Part shown: positions 12,882-23,704 of the stretch, in pieces
Layout of the letters: every line of letters starts with the position of its first letter
Position numbering within the stretch: the first letter of the stretch is position 1
From: Ceratorhiza oryzae-sativae
Lineage: Eukaryota; Basidiomycota; Agaricomycetes; Cantharellales; Ceratobasidiaceae
Assembly: GCA_030998015.1 (NCBI GenBank)
Contig: JARWMV010000234.1
Coordinates: forward strand, 1,240,001-1,304,000
Direction of reading: 5' to 3'
Length of the DNA stretch: 64,000 nucleotides
Position numbers and translations under genes: made by a program
Notes under the pieces: generated by a model
What the model saw: the letters and a program-made list of their open reading frames with translations, nothing else
Database searches by the model: none
Told to the model about the DNA's origin: nothing

Positions 12882-15800
12882 ATGTCGGCCCCTCGCTTCG
12901 TTTCCCCACCCCCACTCTACGCCAACAGCCTGAACACGCCCCAGGCTCACTTTACCACTCTCAAACCCTACCTTACGCTTCCGTACCTCCTCTCGCTTAC
13001 TTGGCTCGCACGCCGATTATCTCGCTCGTATTTATCATCTTTCGTTTAATTATCTCCCAAGGTGCGCCCAGGATGGTGTGGAGGATGCCAAGGGCGTGTT
13101 GATTGCCAGCTGTGCCGCTGCTGAACGTGCCGCTCAGGGAGTAGGCAGCATTGGCTCGTTTATGGCTGCAGGCACCAATCGCCAGATCGAGGCTGCTGTC
13201 AACGGGACGATTGACGCGGCTCGTGCGACCATGATCTTCAGGTGTGTCCCGGTACTCGGAGCGGTCGAATCGGAGGCTGAGTGGGTTGTAGTCTTACCGC
13301 GCTTCAGGGCATCATCGAGTTTGTCATTGACATGTACCGATCCATCTTTTTGTGTTTCCTGGAGCTTGTTGTTCGTGGAGGTCTTGCTATTATTGTTGGA
13401 GCCCTGACCGAGGCAAGTCAAGCCGTGGTTGGAACAAACTGTCCCGTCTAATGCGCGTTTAGATTACCAACTTTTTGCAGACTACGATTGGCGGTCTCAA
13501 GTCGTCCATCCAGGGCGACATTCAGTCTGCAAACAACGCCATTGCGAGTGCGGTCAATGCGATCAACAGCGTGACCAAGATTGTCAATGTTCAGCTCAAT
13601 GTTCCCCAATTTGATATCCCAGCCTTGTCTGGACTGGACAACATCAAGATCCCGACGGACCTCCAGGATGCTCTGACCAAGCTGAATGCGACCCTTCCGA
13701 CCCTCGACCAGCTCCGAAATACGGTCGACAATATGTGAGAAGCTCTTTTGTGCTTACGTGTATGCGCATCTGAAGCCCCCTTTGTAGTATCGCCATTCCC
13801 TTTGACGAGATCAAGAAGGAGATTAATGAGACCTTTTCGTCTCCAAGCATGCGCTTCAACACCTCGGTTCTGCCGTGCCCGCCCGCTCGAATATTTCGTT
13901 TTGCCATGACCTCGACACTTCGATCGTCGACGACCTTGGACGCGACCTGCGCAAGATTGGACGCATTGGCATCGTCTTGCTCTTGCTTGCGCTGGTGCTC
14001 CTGACTCTTGGTGCCATGGCACTCGAATGGTACAAGTGGCGTGTCCTTCAGAGCGAGCTTGAGCGCACTCGCGAGGCTTGGTCCATGGATTCGTCTGTCC
14101 AGTATCAGCAGGCTGCTGCTCACGGAGATGTCCCGACAATGGCAATGACGAATGATAATATGATGCTGTTGCACGTTACTCAGCAACACCCACTGATGTT
14201 TGCAATGGCGAACAAGCTTGCGATCATAATGAAGCTCTCGGCTACCTCTTACACTCATTTAAGGTAGGCAGGCTCGCGCGCATCAGGAACATGTGCTCAT
14301 TTTTCTTTCAGATTCTTCTTGGCGTATATTTTTCATCCAGCCGCGCTGGCTTGTCTTTTAATCGGCCTTTTCGGTCTCATTTCTGTCGAGTATGTTTGCC
14401 GCGTCAATTTAGCGCCCGGTTACTCACGCGCATACAGGATTCAGCTCGCCGCTCTCGGTCCTATCCAGAAGCACTACTCGACTCAGGTCTCCAACTCGGT
14501 CGGGGATTTCACCAACAGCATCGCTCTCTCCATCAATGGCGCAATGCAAAACGATTCCACCTTTTACGCCTCTCAAGTGAACGCTCAAACCATGGCGATG
14601 CAAACGACTATCAATGATGGCCTTTTTGGCTGGGTCAACGGCACCACTGTTACACTCAACAACACACTCGTCGCATTCTACTCGGATGTGCAGAACACGG
14701 TCGATGCTGTGTTTGGGGGAACATTGCTCGAGGCGCCCGCTCGAGAGTTTGTGCGCTGTGTGATTGGAACCAAGGTTCAAGGGTTGGAAAACGCGCTCAC
14801 GTTTATCCATGACCACCTCAAAGTCAACATGCCGACGGTCTCCAATGATGTGCTCTTGCTCTCCAACTCGTCTGTCAACGAAATCACTCAGCCTATCTCG
14901 CTCGCTGCCGTTGGGGACGGCAACGCCTCGGATGGTGGCTCGGGAGGCGGAATTGTTGGCAAGGTCATCGCCCGCTATGTTGCCTCGCTGAAGAAAGAGC
15001 GCTTGATGTTCCTCATCTTCCTTGGTATCTGGGGCTTTGTCGTTCTCATCGGGCTCTGCATTGTTCTTTGGCATACATTCGGCGCTCGGTGGCTTCACAA
15101 CCGACGACAGCGCCAGTGGGAACAAGGCCAGTCCTTTGGTCCGTTCTCGAGGCGCCCGAGCGAGCAGAGTCGGTACGCGTTTCCTGGTGTCCCGGGTGGC
15201 CAACCACTGGATGTCGTGCATGGTCGTCCGCTTTGGGAAGGACAACGGGATGGGGAGAACAAGGGGTTCAAGAAGTTCTTTGGCGGAGGCAGCCATAGGG
15301 TAGAGGAACAGCACGAAGTCAAATGGGAGGAAGGCCAGAACGTACACACAACTGTACACGTTCAAGGTGGAAAGTCGGGTGGATGGGTTGGGCGGTTGAG
15401 GAGCGCGATGGCACGCCGAAAGGCGGAGAAGCAGAGCCTTGAGCCAGTGCCATTCACAAACGTTGGAGATACCCATCCCGAACCCCAGAAGAGTCGTGGA
15501 CTCACAATCCCAATACCCGAACAAGAAACCGAGACCTCAGCTTGGTCCGCCTCGCCGACTGCTGCTCCCAGGCCATGGAACCCGCTCATGTTCGCAACCA
15601 GGACCAACAAGTCACCCGAACCCGTCCCCCCTCCACCCGTCGCATCGAGGACCGAACTCACCGCTTCGTTTGTCGAGGACACCCGGCCTGTGATCTATGA
15701 CCAGGGTGCAGCGTTGCCACTGCACATGCACTTTTCGAAACGACCTGCTAGTCCCGATGGACCCATCACTCCACCCGGACTTCCAGTCTCTGTCGGTCAC

Positions 15801-15992
15801 ACTCCAAACGAAATCGCGACCCGTCAAGTCCCGCCTGTGAGCACCGTGCCGGGGGGCCGAGTTCCGCATACACGTCGACACCGGGCGCAGAACTCGTCCG
15901 TGTCGATCATGAGCGGTGGCAACCCATTCTCGACCCCGTTTGATGATGATAAGGCGGACGGTCGATACCCTGTGATGGGACGCGCGATCTAG
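12882..15992 (+). CDS. PRM1: plasma membrane fusion protein Prm1
   Basis: Prm1 is a multi-pass membrane protein that stabilises plasma-membrane fusion during cell mating or hyphal fusion. Visible blocks: [13 protein letters not shown], a membrane segment [27 protein letters not shown] with [15 protein letters not shown], the segment [20 protein letters not shown], then [13 protein letters not shown] amphipathic helices. Further hydrophobic segments are near 13960-14040, 14320-14400 and 15005-15075. Asn-Xaa-Ser/Thr sites are frequent in the extracellular part, and a long Pro/Ser-rich cytoplasmic tail runs to 15992. Introns include a GC-AG intron (13413-13462). The frame breaks at 13011-13014, 13061-13062, 13307-13309 and near 13875. 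In each case one extra C or G restores the family sequence. It is either an intact gene with sequence errors or a decaying one; the intact downstream frame and clean introns favour the former. Start 12882 is the first ATG in frame. Confidence 0.85.
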
Positions 15993-17032
15993 TTTGGATG
16001 GACGTATTACCTTGTAGTTTTCTTTTCTTTGCTATTTTAGTCAATCTTTGTATTTAGTTTCGGGCATATACGGATGTAGCATACGTATACAAATACGATC
16101 TTTGGATGTAACAATTTGTGCTAACATGAAATTGAACAATGTTGTATTGAATGCATTCTTAAGGGCCAGCGTATGTATATATAAATCGCCACACACCGGA
16201 CACTCGAGTCTCGTTTACGCACGTCAGGGACCATCTGCCAATTGTGTAGGTGGCCAATTACGCCAACGCGAATGAATGAGAGAAGGCCTACTTGGTGGGT
16301 ATTACTTTAAGCCAAGTTTACCAAGACATAGGTGCGATAACGTTACACAAAGCCGTTCGCAAGGTCTAGGCAATATGCCAAAGACTGGATAATAAGGACG
16401 AGGGCAAACGGAGAGATAGTGCGGCTACTAGCCACTAGCATAATACGAAGCTCGGGGCGCATATATATGTGAGCGAGCCGAACCCATATCGAACCTACGT
16501 TACAAAATTCGAACGATAGTATAGGGATTATTAACGTGCAAACGATTCTGGTGGTTTCAGCCGGGCATCGAGTTTCGCTTGGACATATTTACAGCGGGGT
16601 ACCGATGCCGGAAGGAAAGAGGACATGACTCAAAGGGATCTCAAAGCGGGTGTGTGGAGCCAAGAAGCCGCAGAGTAACGTAAATTTCGGCTATCTTTAG
16701 CTCCGTCCCGAGCATTGACAGAACCGTATCTCAGTAGATAGTCGGCGTGCGGTCGCCTCCTCGTGCCGCCCATTCTTCCGGGCACCTTATTACCCAAGAA
16801 CACTCTATTTCTGGACTTCCTCCGCATGACTATATCCCAAGCCGACGCTCGAGTCTTCTACCTATGTGCAAAGAACTCTGGTCTCGCGTGCTTTGGACAG
16901 TGTAACCACATGTTGCTATCGATCGTGCAAATGACCCCCCCTATACTGCTTCCGCTTAGGGGCATAAAAAGGAGGTCTATCGAATGCTTGGTGCGTCGCG
17001 TCTGGTCCCTTATACCACAACAGTAGAACAGT
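15993..17032. other. intergenic region between PRM1 and the carboxypeptidase gene
   Basis: About 1 kb, AT-rich near 16010-16180 (3' flank of PRM1). No frame longer than about 90 codons and no recognisable protein on either strand. The last 80 bases carry a TATA-like promoter element, listed separately. Confidence 0.5.
16963..16970 (+). promoter_or_regulatory. TATA-like element of the carboxypeptidase gene
   Basis: CATAAAAA lies 63-70 bases upstream of the ATG at 17033, a usual distance for a fungal TATA box with a short leader. This is position and sequence evidence only. Confidence 0.4.
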
Positions 17033-18948
17033 ATGCGCCCATTTTCTCTGTTGGGGCTTGCCCCTATATTGCCAATCGCTCTAGCTGCCCGTCAGTTCCC
17101 TGTCGTTGACGGAGTGCTTGGTGGTGTCCCGAAAGCCGGCTCTTTCAAGCCTGATTCGTTTGCCGCCTACAAGCCAGGTGGGACTTTCAATAACTCTATC
17201 AAAGCTGCGATCACCCCCGGAGCCCTTCGATATGTTGAAAACTCGGGTGTTTGCGGTATGTGTTTTCAAGTTTGGTACGTTGGGTTGATGGTCTAAACGG
17301 CTTGGGATGGTAGAAACCACTTCCGGTGTCTACCAAGCATCTGGGTACGCCGACCTGACCTCGAGTCAAAGCATGTGGCAAGTTAAACAAGCGATTCTAT
17401 TTGTCGGATGTAGCTTGACGTTTGACTCAGGTTCTGGTTCTTTGCCGCTCGATCCAATCCAGACACCGCTCCTTTGGCGATATGGCTCAACGGTGCGTAT
17501 TTGTTTGACCCCCTGCTATGACCCAGAGTTGACATGGTTTGAATAGGTGGCCCGGGCAGCTCCAGCATGATTGGGCTCTTCCAGGAAAACGGACCCTGCC
17601 GCATGAACTCTGATGAGACAACCGTTAGCTCGAACCCTTACTCATGGAATGCGTATGCAAATATGTGAGTTTGTTATTAGAAACCAGGTACTGAAGCGCT
17701 GACCCTCGGACACTCAAGGTTATACATTGACCAACCAATAGGTGTCGGTTATTCGTATGGCGATCAAGTGGTCGGGACCTCTCAGGTATGTCCTGAGCAT
17801 GATTGTGGCCATGTCGTTGACCCAAGGTGATCTAGGATGCTGCGAAAGCAGTCTGGAGCATGCTCCAGATCTTTTTCAAAGATGCCAAGTTTAGCAAGTA
17901 TGCTACTCGCGACTTTGCCATCTGGACCGAGTCCTATGGTGGGCACTATGGACCTACCTTTGCCTCGTACTTTTTGGACCAAAATGCGGCCATTGATGCT
18001 GGTACGCTTACTGGTATCAAGATCAACCTGAAAGTTCTCAGTGTTGGCAACGGGCTTACCGATCCATACTCGCAATATCCGGGATATGTCAAGTATGCGC
18101 AGTCCAACCCGTACCATGCACTGGTATCGAGCTCGACGATCAAATCCGCAAACACGTCGCTCTATCAGTCGGGGGGATGCTTGTCCCGGGTGAGCCCAAG
18201 TGACCTACCTCCTAAATACGATCCAGGCTCATTGAGTGCTGTACAGATTGCGAATTGCAATAATGGAGGAAGCAACTCGGTGTGCAGCAGCGCCAGAGCT
18301 ATTGCAACTCTCGTGTGCTCAGCCCGCTCTCTGGAAACTACAATGTCTATGATGTCCGAACCACCAGCGATTCCTACCCGTATGACCCTACGAGCTATCT
18401 TTCGAGCTCGACCATCAAGTGAGTGGGTAGTTTTGGAAGCACTCTGAATTCCTCATCAATCTACTGAAAGGTCCAAGATTGGTGCACAAAAGTCATGGAC
18501 GACGACCAACACCCAAGTGTATAGCAACTTTGCTGGAACCGGTGACTGGATGAGGAACTCGCGCCCGAACTTGGAAAAGGTCATCAACGCGGGCGTGCGT
18601 GTGCTTCTCCTCGATGGCGATGCGGACTATATCTGCAACTATGTTGGCTTTGAGTCCATGGTGCGTATCATAAACACCCAATATTGCAGCTGTTTCTCAA
18701 AACCAAAACAGGTCGACGCCCTTCAAACCCAGTTCACTTCGCTCTACAAGCAACAAGCTTGGAAGACTTGGACTGTTGCAGGCACCGCTACAGGACAGTA
18801 CAAGAATGCGGGCACTCTATCGTACCTCCGAGTCAGCGCTGCCGGACATGAAGTTCCTGCATACGGCAATGGCAAGCTCGTGATCGGACAGGCTGCGTTG
18901 GTATACTTTACGCAGGCTATGCAGAACAAGCCGGTTTCGTCCACGTAG
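17033..18948 (+). CDS. secreted serine carboxypeptidase, peptidase family S10
   Basis: The enzyme removes C-terminal amino acids from peptides at acid pH, in the vacuole or outside the cell. An N-terminal signal peptide ([18 protein letters not shown]) is followed by the substrate-site motif [10 protein letters not shown], split by an intron after AAC G. The nucleophile motif is WTESYGGHY (about 17930), the catalytic Asp is in [11 protein letters not shown] (about 18610-18640), and the catalytic His is in AAGHEVPAY (about 18840). All three catalytic residues are present. Introns are short; one, 17378-17430, has a GC donor (joins MW and [10 protein letters not shown]). At 18293-18294 one more C is needed to join NSVCSSA to [11 protein letters not shown]. 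Length (about 500 residues) fits the family. Its neighbours give no hint of a substrate. Confidence 0.9.
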
Positions 18949-20009
18949 ATCACCTTCATTAGGTATTGCTCAATCACATTGTACTAGTATAAACATAAAT
19001 GCAGGATTAACCGAAATTTGAAACAAATATCAACCTTGAAATAGAGCGATTAAGATGGCCTGCATATCTTGGAGGCCCGTTCTTTCAGCCATCAGCGTAA
19101 AGATTGTGAAGAGTATTTCAATTCTCGTGAAGAAAAGACTAGCATATATAGACATTAGACGCAATACTATCTTTGTAAAATCAACCTCTTGTTCGTTCAT
19201 CATTTAAGGCAGCGCACCGCTTCTGCAAACAGATGCACGATTATCTCGCCGGCCCCATAAGCTCGGGAAACGCTCTGTAGGCTTGTCTAGAAGGCTACCG
19301 AGTGGTCATGAGCCACTTCAGTGCTCGTTTTTCGACAAACGCATGACCTGGTGTGCCTACCATGGTCGCTCAATCCAGACTGCCACACGCGCCAACGAAA
19401 AGCCATGACACACGTCCGCTAGGCTCGAGTGGTCAGGCCCTCCCAAAACGCAGACTGAGGGCCTCATTGGGTACCGGATAGACTCGAGTCTGGTACAGCG
19501 TTGGCCATCAGAGGCTTGTGCAGCGCCTTGTCGATGCCAGGCCCGGGTCCAAGTCGCCCTGACCACGTAGGCAGCCGTATACTAGATACAACGCAGGATC
19601 CAGGTAGAACGGAGGCCAAAGACTGTGCCATAGGCAAGCAATGCGCGTACGGAGAAGAGCACTAGGGATAATGAAAATTTGATAGGCGAAATAAATGGGA
19701 TCCCGCTATTATGCACCCTATTTTTTGTTTAGACCCTATTATAACAGAGGGATGGCAGCGACGCTATAAAAAAGCCCTATGCATCAGTCATAGTGCCCGC
19801 ATACAATAACCCAATTGACGACCCACGATAGGGCCATCTAAACGACAGACTAAGGATGGGTAGTGACGTACCAGGTACGAGTGGGGGTAGAGCCGACCCA
19901 CGACCGCCTCAGGAGAGTCGTACTGGGTATAGGACATATTAACCAAATGGTATCCTAAAAACGAGCAACTCGGAATCAGACTTACAGAGAGGCGAGGATA
20001 TACCGAGCA
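18949..20009. other. gene-poor stretch upstream of the LINE relic
   Basis: Frames are short and riddled with stops on both strands. The sequence probably includes older parts of the retrotransposon relic that follows, but I could not recognise reverse transcriptase motifs in it. Confidence 0.4.
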
Positions 20010-20770
20010 AAAGCTTTTGGTCGCAATGGAGAAGGGAGTTGGGCAAGTGGCGACAGGCTATGGCCCATTTGGGCGAGGAAAATGAGTGCGACTAATGACG
20101 GGAACGTGACAAATATGACATATCTGTGATTGTGTATTTGCTAGACACCGCGGCCGAGGCGCAAGTAGCGGGGCACATGGTTGAGCTGAGCACTTGTTCA
20201 CTCCGCACACGTTATGGCCTCACTAGCAGGTCCTCCGACCCTTCGGCTTCACCCATTCCACAAGTCATTCGACGGTAAACGGCGCATACACTCCCCGATA
20301 ATCCAAATCATACTCGGGCACGCATTCTGTGGCGAGTACTATGCCCGGTTTGAAGTCGTAGCAGACTCCGGTTGCCCATGCAACGATACACTGGAAGAGC
20401 AGCGGCTCCGACATGTATTGCTGGAATGCCCCATGTACAACATGGCTTGAATGAAACTGAGGAAGGCGTCAAAGTACCTCCAGCTTCATGATCTTTTGAT
20501 CACTGAGCGAGGCCTTACAGCCGTGGCCAATTTCCTCTCCGCCTTGTCTACCTTCTCCAAGTAATCTACTGTCTATACACGCCACTAGCGCTGTCCGTAC
20601 CTCCCATTTCGTAGCCCCACGTCCTGCTTGTTCCCACTTGTACCTTACTTTTATCATTCTAGGCTCTGCCTTTCTATACGTGTTTTGGCTTTGCTCATGC
20701 AATGTGTTTCTATTTTCCGTACAATAGAACGAATGTAACCAAAAAGAAAAAGAGAAAAAAATAGCTGAGC
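20010..20770 (+). mobile_element. 3' end of a degenerate non-LTR retrotransposon (LINE)
   Basis: The translation at about 20240-20447 reads HKSFDGKRR, then LGHAFCGEYYARF and C-x-C...H-x5-C (GCPCND, RHVLLECPMY). This is the cysteine/histidine knuckle found at the C-terminus of fungal LINE polyproteins after the RNase H domain. A little further, TERGLTAVANFLSALSTFSK ends at a stop near 20563, matching the usual end of these proteins. A weak SFWSQWRREL stretch lies upstream near 20010-20040 in another frame. An untranslated tail follows with an A-rich end near 20740-20763. Stops and frame changes show that it is dead and 5' truncated. This is a cellular retrotransposon relic, not a virus. Confidence 0.72.
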
Positions 20771-21385
20771 ACGTGCGCCGGTAGTAACGACCCATAAGCC
20801 TAGGCAGGCGTCCCGCCCACGAGAGCTTATAGGTACGAGAGCCATGTATTGGCAAGAGTGTAGTACGAAATTTGCAAGAGTATCAAGAGGTCGCAGGCCA
20901 TGACTGAGCAGCTGGAATGGGGTGGTGCGGTGGTGGTGGATGGGAAGACGAGGGTTGGCTCCTTCTTAGTATTGTATACCACTGACCAGAGGACCATGCA
21001 ATGCTACTCCTACCCCATTACCTGCCCTAAGCGTTTGGGTTTGGATCCTCTGTCCAAACGGAGAGCTTGCATATGACCACCCTCGGTCTATCCGGGTAAT
21101 CGACCGCAGAAGAGCAGCAAACACTAAGAGGCGCATAAGCAGACGTAGCAGCCATGCCTGACTAGCCGAGAGAAAGACGCAAGACAATCCTTCAGACGAG
21201 GGTCGGTATCCGTGTGCAGCTGCCTGCGGTTCGACATTTCCGCCAAACTAGACACAACCCCAACGATGCTCTCTTTTTAAGTAACGGAGAAAGTGAAGTT
21301 GACAGAAAGATGATTTACATATGGCGTAAAGTTGAAAGCACGTTGAGTTCGAGCCGGAGAACGTGTAGGTGGATGAATGAAGGTG
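20771..21385. other. intergenic region 3' of U6
   Basis: No supported gene. The short frames on either strand have no recognisable domain. The right end is the 3' flank of the U6 gene. Confidence 0.4.
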
Positions 21386-21461
21386 AAAAATAAAATAAAA
21401 TAAATATTGCGGTCCGTAGACCGTCCACTCTGAACTAGCGTGTCATCCTTGTGCAGGGGCC

Positions 21462-21492
<31 letters not shown>

Positions 21493-21516
21493 TGTATATG
21501 TCACTCCGAAGAGGAC
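21386..21516 (-). ncRNA. U6: U6 spliceosomal snRNA
   Basis: Read on the minus strand from 21516, the RNA begins with a 5' stem closed by a UUCG loop. The family core then follows: AAAATTGGAACGATACAGAG and AGATTAGCATGGCCCCTG, with CAAGGATGACACGC. The ACAGAGA box that pairs with the 5' splice site, the AGC triad and the internal stem-loop are all intact. A 3' hairpin with the stem CGGTC/GACCG and the loop TACG (21410-21423) and a series of T runs (Pol III terminators) end the gene. The exact 3' end depends on which T run is used (21397 or 21386). There is no intron, although some fungal U6 genes have one. The RPP14 gene lies upstream in the same orientation. Confidence 0.93.
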
Positions 21517-21645
21517 GATTGCAACAGCGTTGTTGGAGATCCGTGTAACGGCCAAAATATTTGATTCCGGTTTTGTGGTTCGCGATGCAAACCAACATTC
21601 AGCAGATACGTCTAGCGTTAGGATAAAACAACGAAAGCACTGCGT

Positions 21646-22018
21646 TTATCGGGCTTCTTGTTCGTCGATAAGATCTCCAGATGGCAAAAATGGCGTCTCT
21701 TTAAGTACACGCATAGTGGGGCTGCTCCAGGTAGGCAAAGCGGCCAAGACATATTTGGCATCCCTGCATGAGTGTGTGTTTTATAATACGACCGAATTGC
21801 GAACGTTTATCTACTCACTCGGATGCTACTCGTATGACTACATTCCCTTCTTGCTCACTCAAAATATCGACTGGAATCCCCGCTCTCGTAATTCCAAATG
21901 TCTGCTGCAGTGCTTTCTGGATGGCATATCGAAGCGAGAGGTGTTCCGTTGGAGGAGAAACTTGCAAGAAAATATAATGATACGGAGATTCTAAGATCAT
22001 AGCTCCAGCCCTGGACAT
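21646..22018 (-). CDS. RPP14: RNase P/MRP subunit Rpp14-like
   Basis: A small subunit of RNase P, which trims the 5' end of pre-tRNA, and possibly of RNase MRP. Two exons: the first, from ATG 22018, reads MSRAGAMILESPYHYIFLQV and then AIQKALQQTFGITRAGIPVD with DILSEQEGNVVIRVASE. The second reads DAKYVLAALPTW through DLIDEQEAR and ends at 21646. The join is GA|G through an intron beginning GTGAGT. The SPYHY...F and PVDIL blocks match vertebrate RPP14. The length is about 110 residues, normal for the Pop5/Rpp14 group. The gene is divergent from uL15m, with 88 bases between the two start codons, so the two probably share a promoter. Confidence 0.75.
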
Positions 22019-22106
22019 GGTGAAGGTCAAGAGGAGCCGAGCCACCCGTGCCGTGATGACATAATCCAGGTTTCGTTTAGACTTGTCAACGACGAGGCTG
22101 GTACTT
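22019..22106. promoter_or_regulatory. shared divergent promoter RPP14 / uL15m
   Basis: Only 88 bases separate the start codons of two genes that point away from each other. Both promoters and 5' leaders must lie here or overlap the neighbouring coding sequence. No TATA box is obvious. Confidence 0.5.
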
Positions 22107-23262
22107 ATGCAGCGAATACTCGCCTCTTCGTCTTTGCTGAGTCGTCCCTTCGGTATCGGAAAATCAAATGCACTTTCTGTTTGTGCGATGATGGGATTTG
22201 TGAGGGGGATGGCGAGCGTTGGGCTCGATTCGCTTGCGCCGATGAAGGGGGCTACCCATCAGGTGAGTACATGCCTGAGGATCGAGGCTCTAGAATTCGG
22301 ATGTCGAGGGCATGTTTTCTTCTAAAGGGTTGCTACGTGACCCAATGTGGGAGCCAAATGACATATGCGCATTGACATTGGTTTGGCGAGCCATCAATTT
22401 TCTTTTGATTTGTGCCTGGAGCTACTGGTGTATTCATTTGTTTCATTTTGCAGAATAAACGACTTGGGCGTGGTCAAGGATCGGGGCGGGGTGGAACATC
22501 CACACGCGGGCATAAAGGCCAGAAGGCGCAGTGGCAACGGAAAGCCCAAGGTGGGCTTTGAGGGAGGACAAACGCCTATAACAAGGCGATTCCCCAAACG
22601 CGGATTTTTCAACCAGTGTGTTGCGTCTTTACTGGTCAAGGCAAAGCCTGATGATTACGGCTAGAACAGGAAAAACATGGGCACCCGTCAATCTGGAGAG
22701 AATACAGAGCTGGATAGATCAAGGAAGACTGGTGTCTACGCCCGAAGCGCCGATAACCGCGCGCGAGCTGTTGCTATCTGGATGTATACATGATGTGCAT
22801 GATGGAGTCAAGGTACTGGGAGACGTGAGTCATTTCCTTTTTGTATATGCTGTTTGATTCACAATCAAGTGAATCAACAGGGTGCTGAATATTTACGCGT
22901 GCCGCTTCATATTGAGCCGTCACGGGCTTCTCAGTCAGCAATCAAGGCGATCGAAGCCCTTGGTGGGAGCGTCAAATGCACGTATTACAACCCACTCGCG
23001 TTGCGCGACCTCGTACGGGGCAGGACAGATAGGAAGCGCGCGGCTCCAACTCGCAAGTCTGATATCGGTGAGCACGAGGCTGCGAACGTGTGCGAAACGG
23101 GGTTTGACGTAAATGCGTGCCGATGCAGAATGGTACTCGAGTTGGAAGAACCGAGGGTTCCTGGCGACACCTCAGACACCGGAAGAGGTGAAGGCTGCAA
23201 AGCGGGCGCTGTTCGCTGGGCCTGGTCCGCGAGTGCGCGTGAGCACCGACTTGGAGGGATAG
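22107..23262 (+). CDS. mitochondrial large-subunit ribosomal protein uL15m
   Basis: A component of the mitochondrial ribosome, imported from the cytosol (yeast MRPL10 / human MRPL15 family). The N-terminus MQRILASSSLLSRPFGIGKS looks like a mitochondrial targeting sequence. The uL15 signature follows: GRGQGSGRGGTSTRGHKGQK, then GFEGGQTPITRRFPKRGFFN, with KTWAPVNLERIQSWI after it. The C-terminal domain ends RVRVSTDLEG at 23262. Introns: 22262-22453, 22616-22664, 22825-22880 and one starting near 23068 that joins I-E-W. Between GQKA and RSGNGK (22525-22530) the frame changes and two bases appear to be missing or one to be extra. Otherwise the gene is intact and of normal length. Confidence 0.88.
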
Positions 23263-23704
23263 TTGTGTGTGTGTTGTACTGCACAAAAGAGAATTTGTGG
23301 GGGTGTATTTGTATTGGGTGTTGGGTGTTGTGCCCACGCCGAGATGTGAAAAACTCGATATTTAATCAGAGGCGAGCCGGGGCACTTTCTGCCAGCTGCT
23401 GCGTTCCGCTGCAACGCCAGTCGCGCAAGCTGCCGAGGGCACCCAGGCCGGCGGTCAGAACCCGTCGAGAGGGCATGGCCTAATTGGGATCAACACTTAG
23501 CAAAGCAAAACACTGCCACCCACACGACTTGTTGGACGCTCTCGCCGACGACCGCCTCCTGGGCGATTTGTTTCTTCCGTTCTCCCCTTTCTTTTTTTTC
23601 TCGTTTTCTCCCCGGCTGCTCTCTCTGCACGACTACCCACGACCACTCCGGTGTGTTTGACAGCGCCCTCGCCGCCCGACCCCATCTGCGCGCCGTGCCC
23701 TACG
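23263..23704. other. intergenic region upstream of the DYRK kinase gene
   Basis: Contains the 3' flank of uL15m and the promoter of the kinase. A pyrimidine-rich stretch (about 23565-23640) just upstream of the kinase ATG is typical of the 5' leader of strongly transcribed fungal genes. No gene is supported. Confidence 0.45.

Noticed and set aside
14424..15524. A 366-codon open frame on the minus strand inside PRM1
   Set aside because: No domain is recognisable and the plus strand clearly encodes PRM1 membrane segments and glycosylation sites.
18190..18228. A possible short intron in the carboxypeptidase starting GTGAGC
   Set aside because: Its removal (37 bases) would break the frame, whereas the unspliced frame continues to [16 protein letters not shown], which looks like the family.
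21340..21365. tRNA B box suggested by GAGTTCGAGCC
   Set aside because: No A box, anticodon stem or acceptor pairing is found at the right distances.
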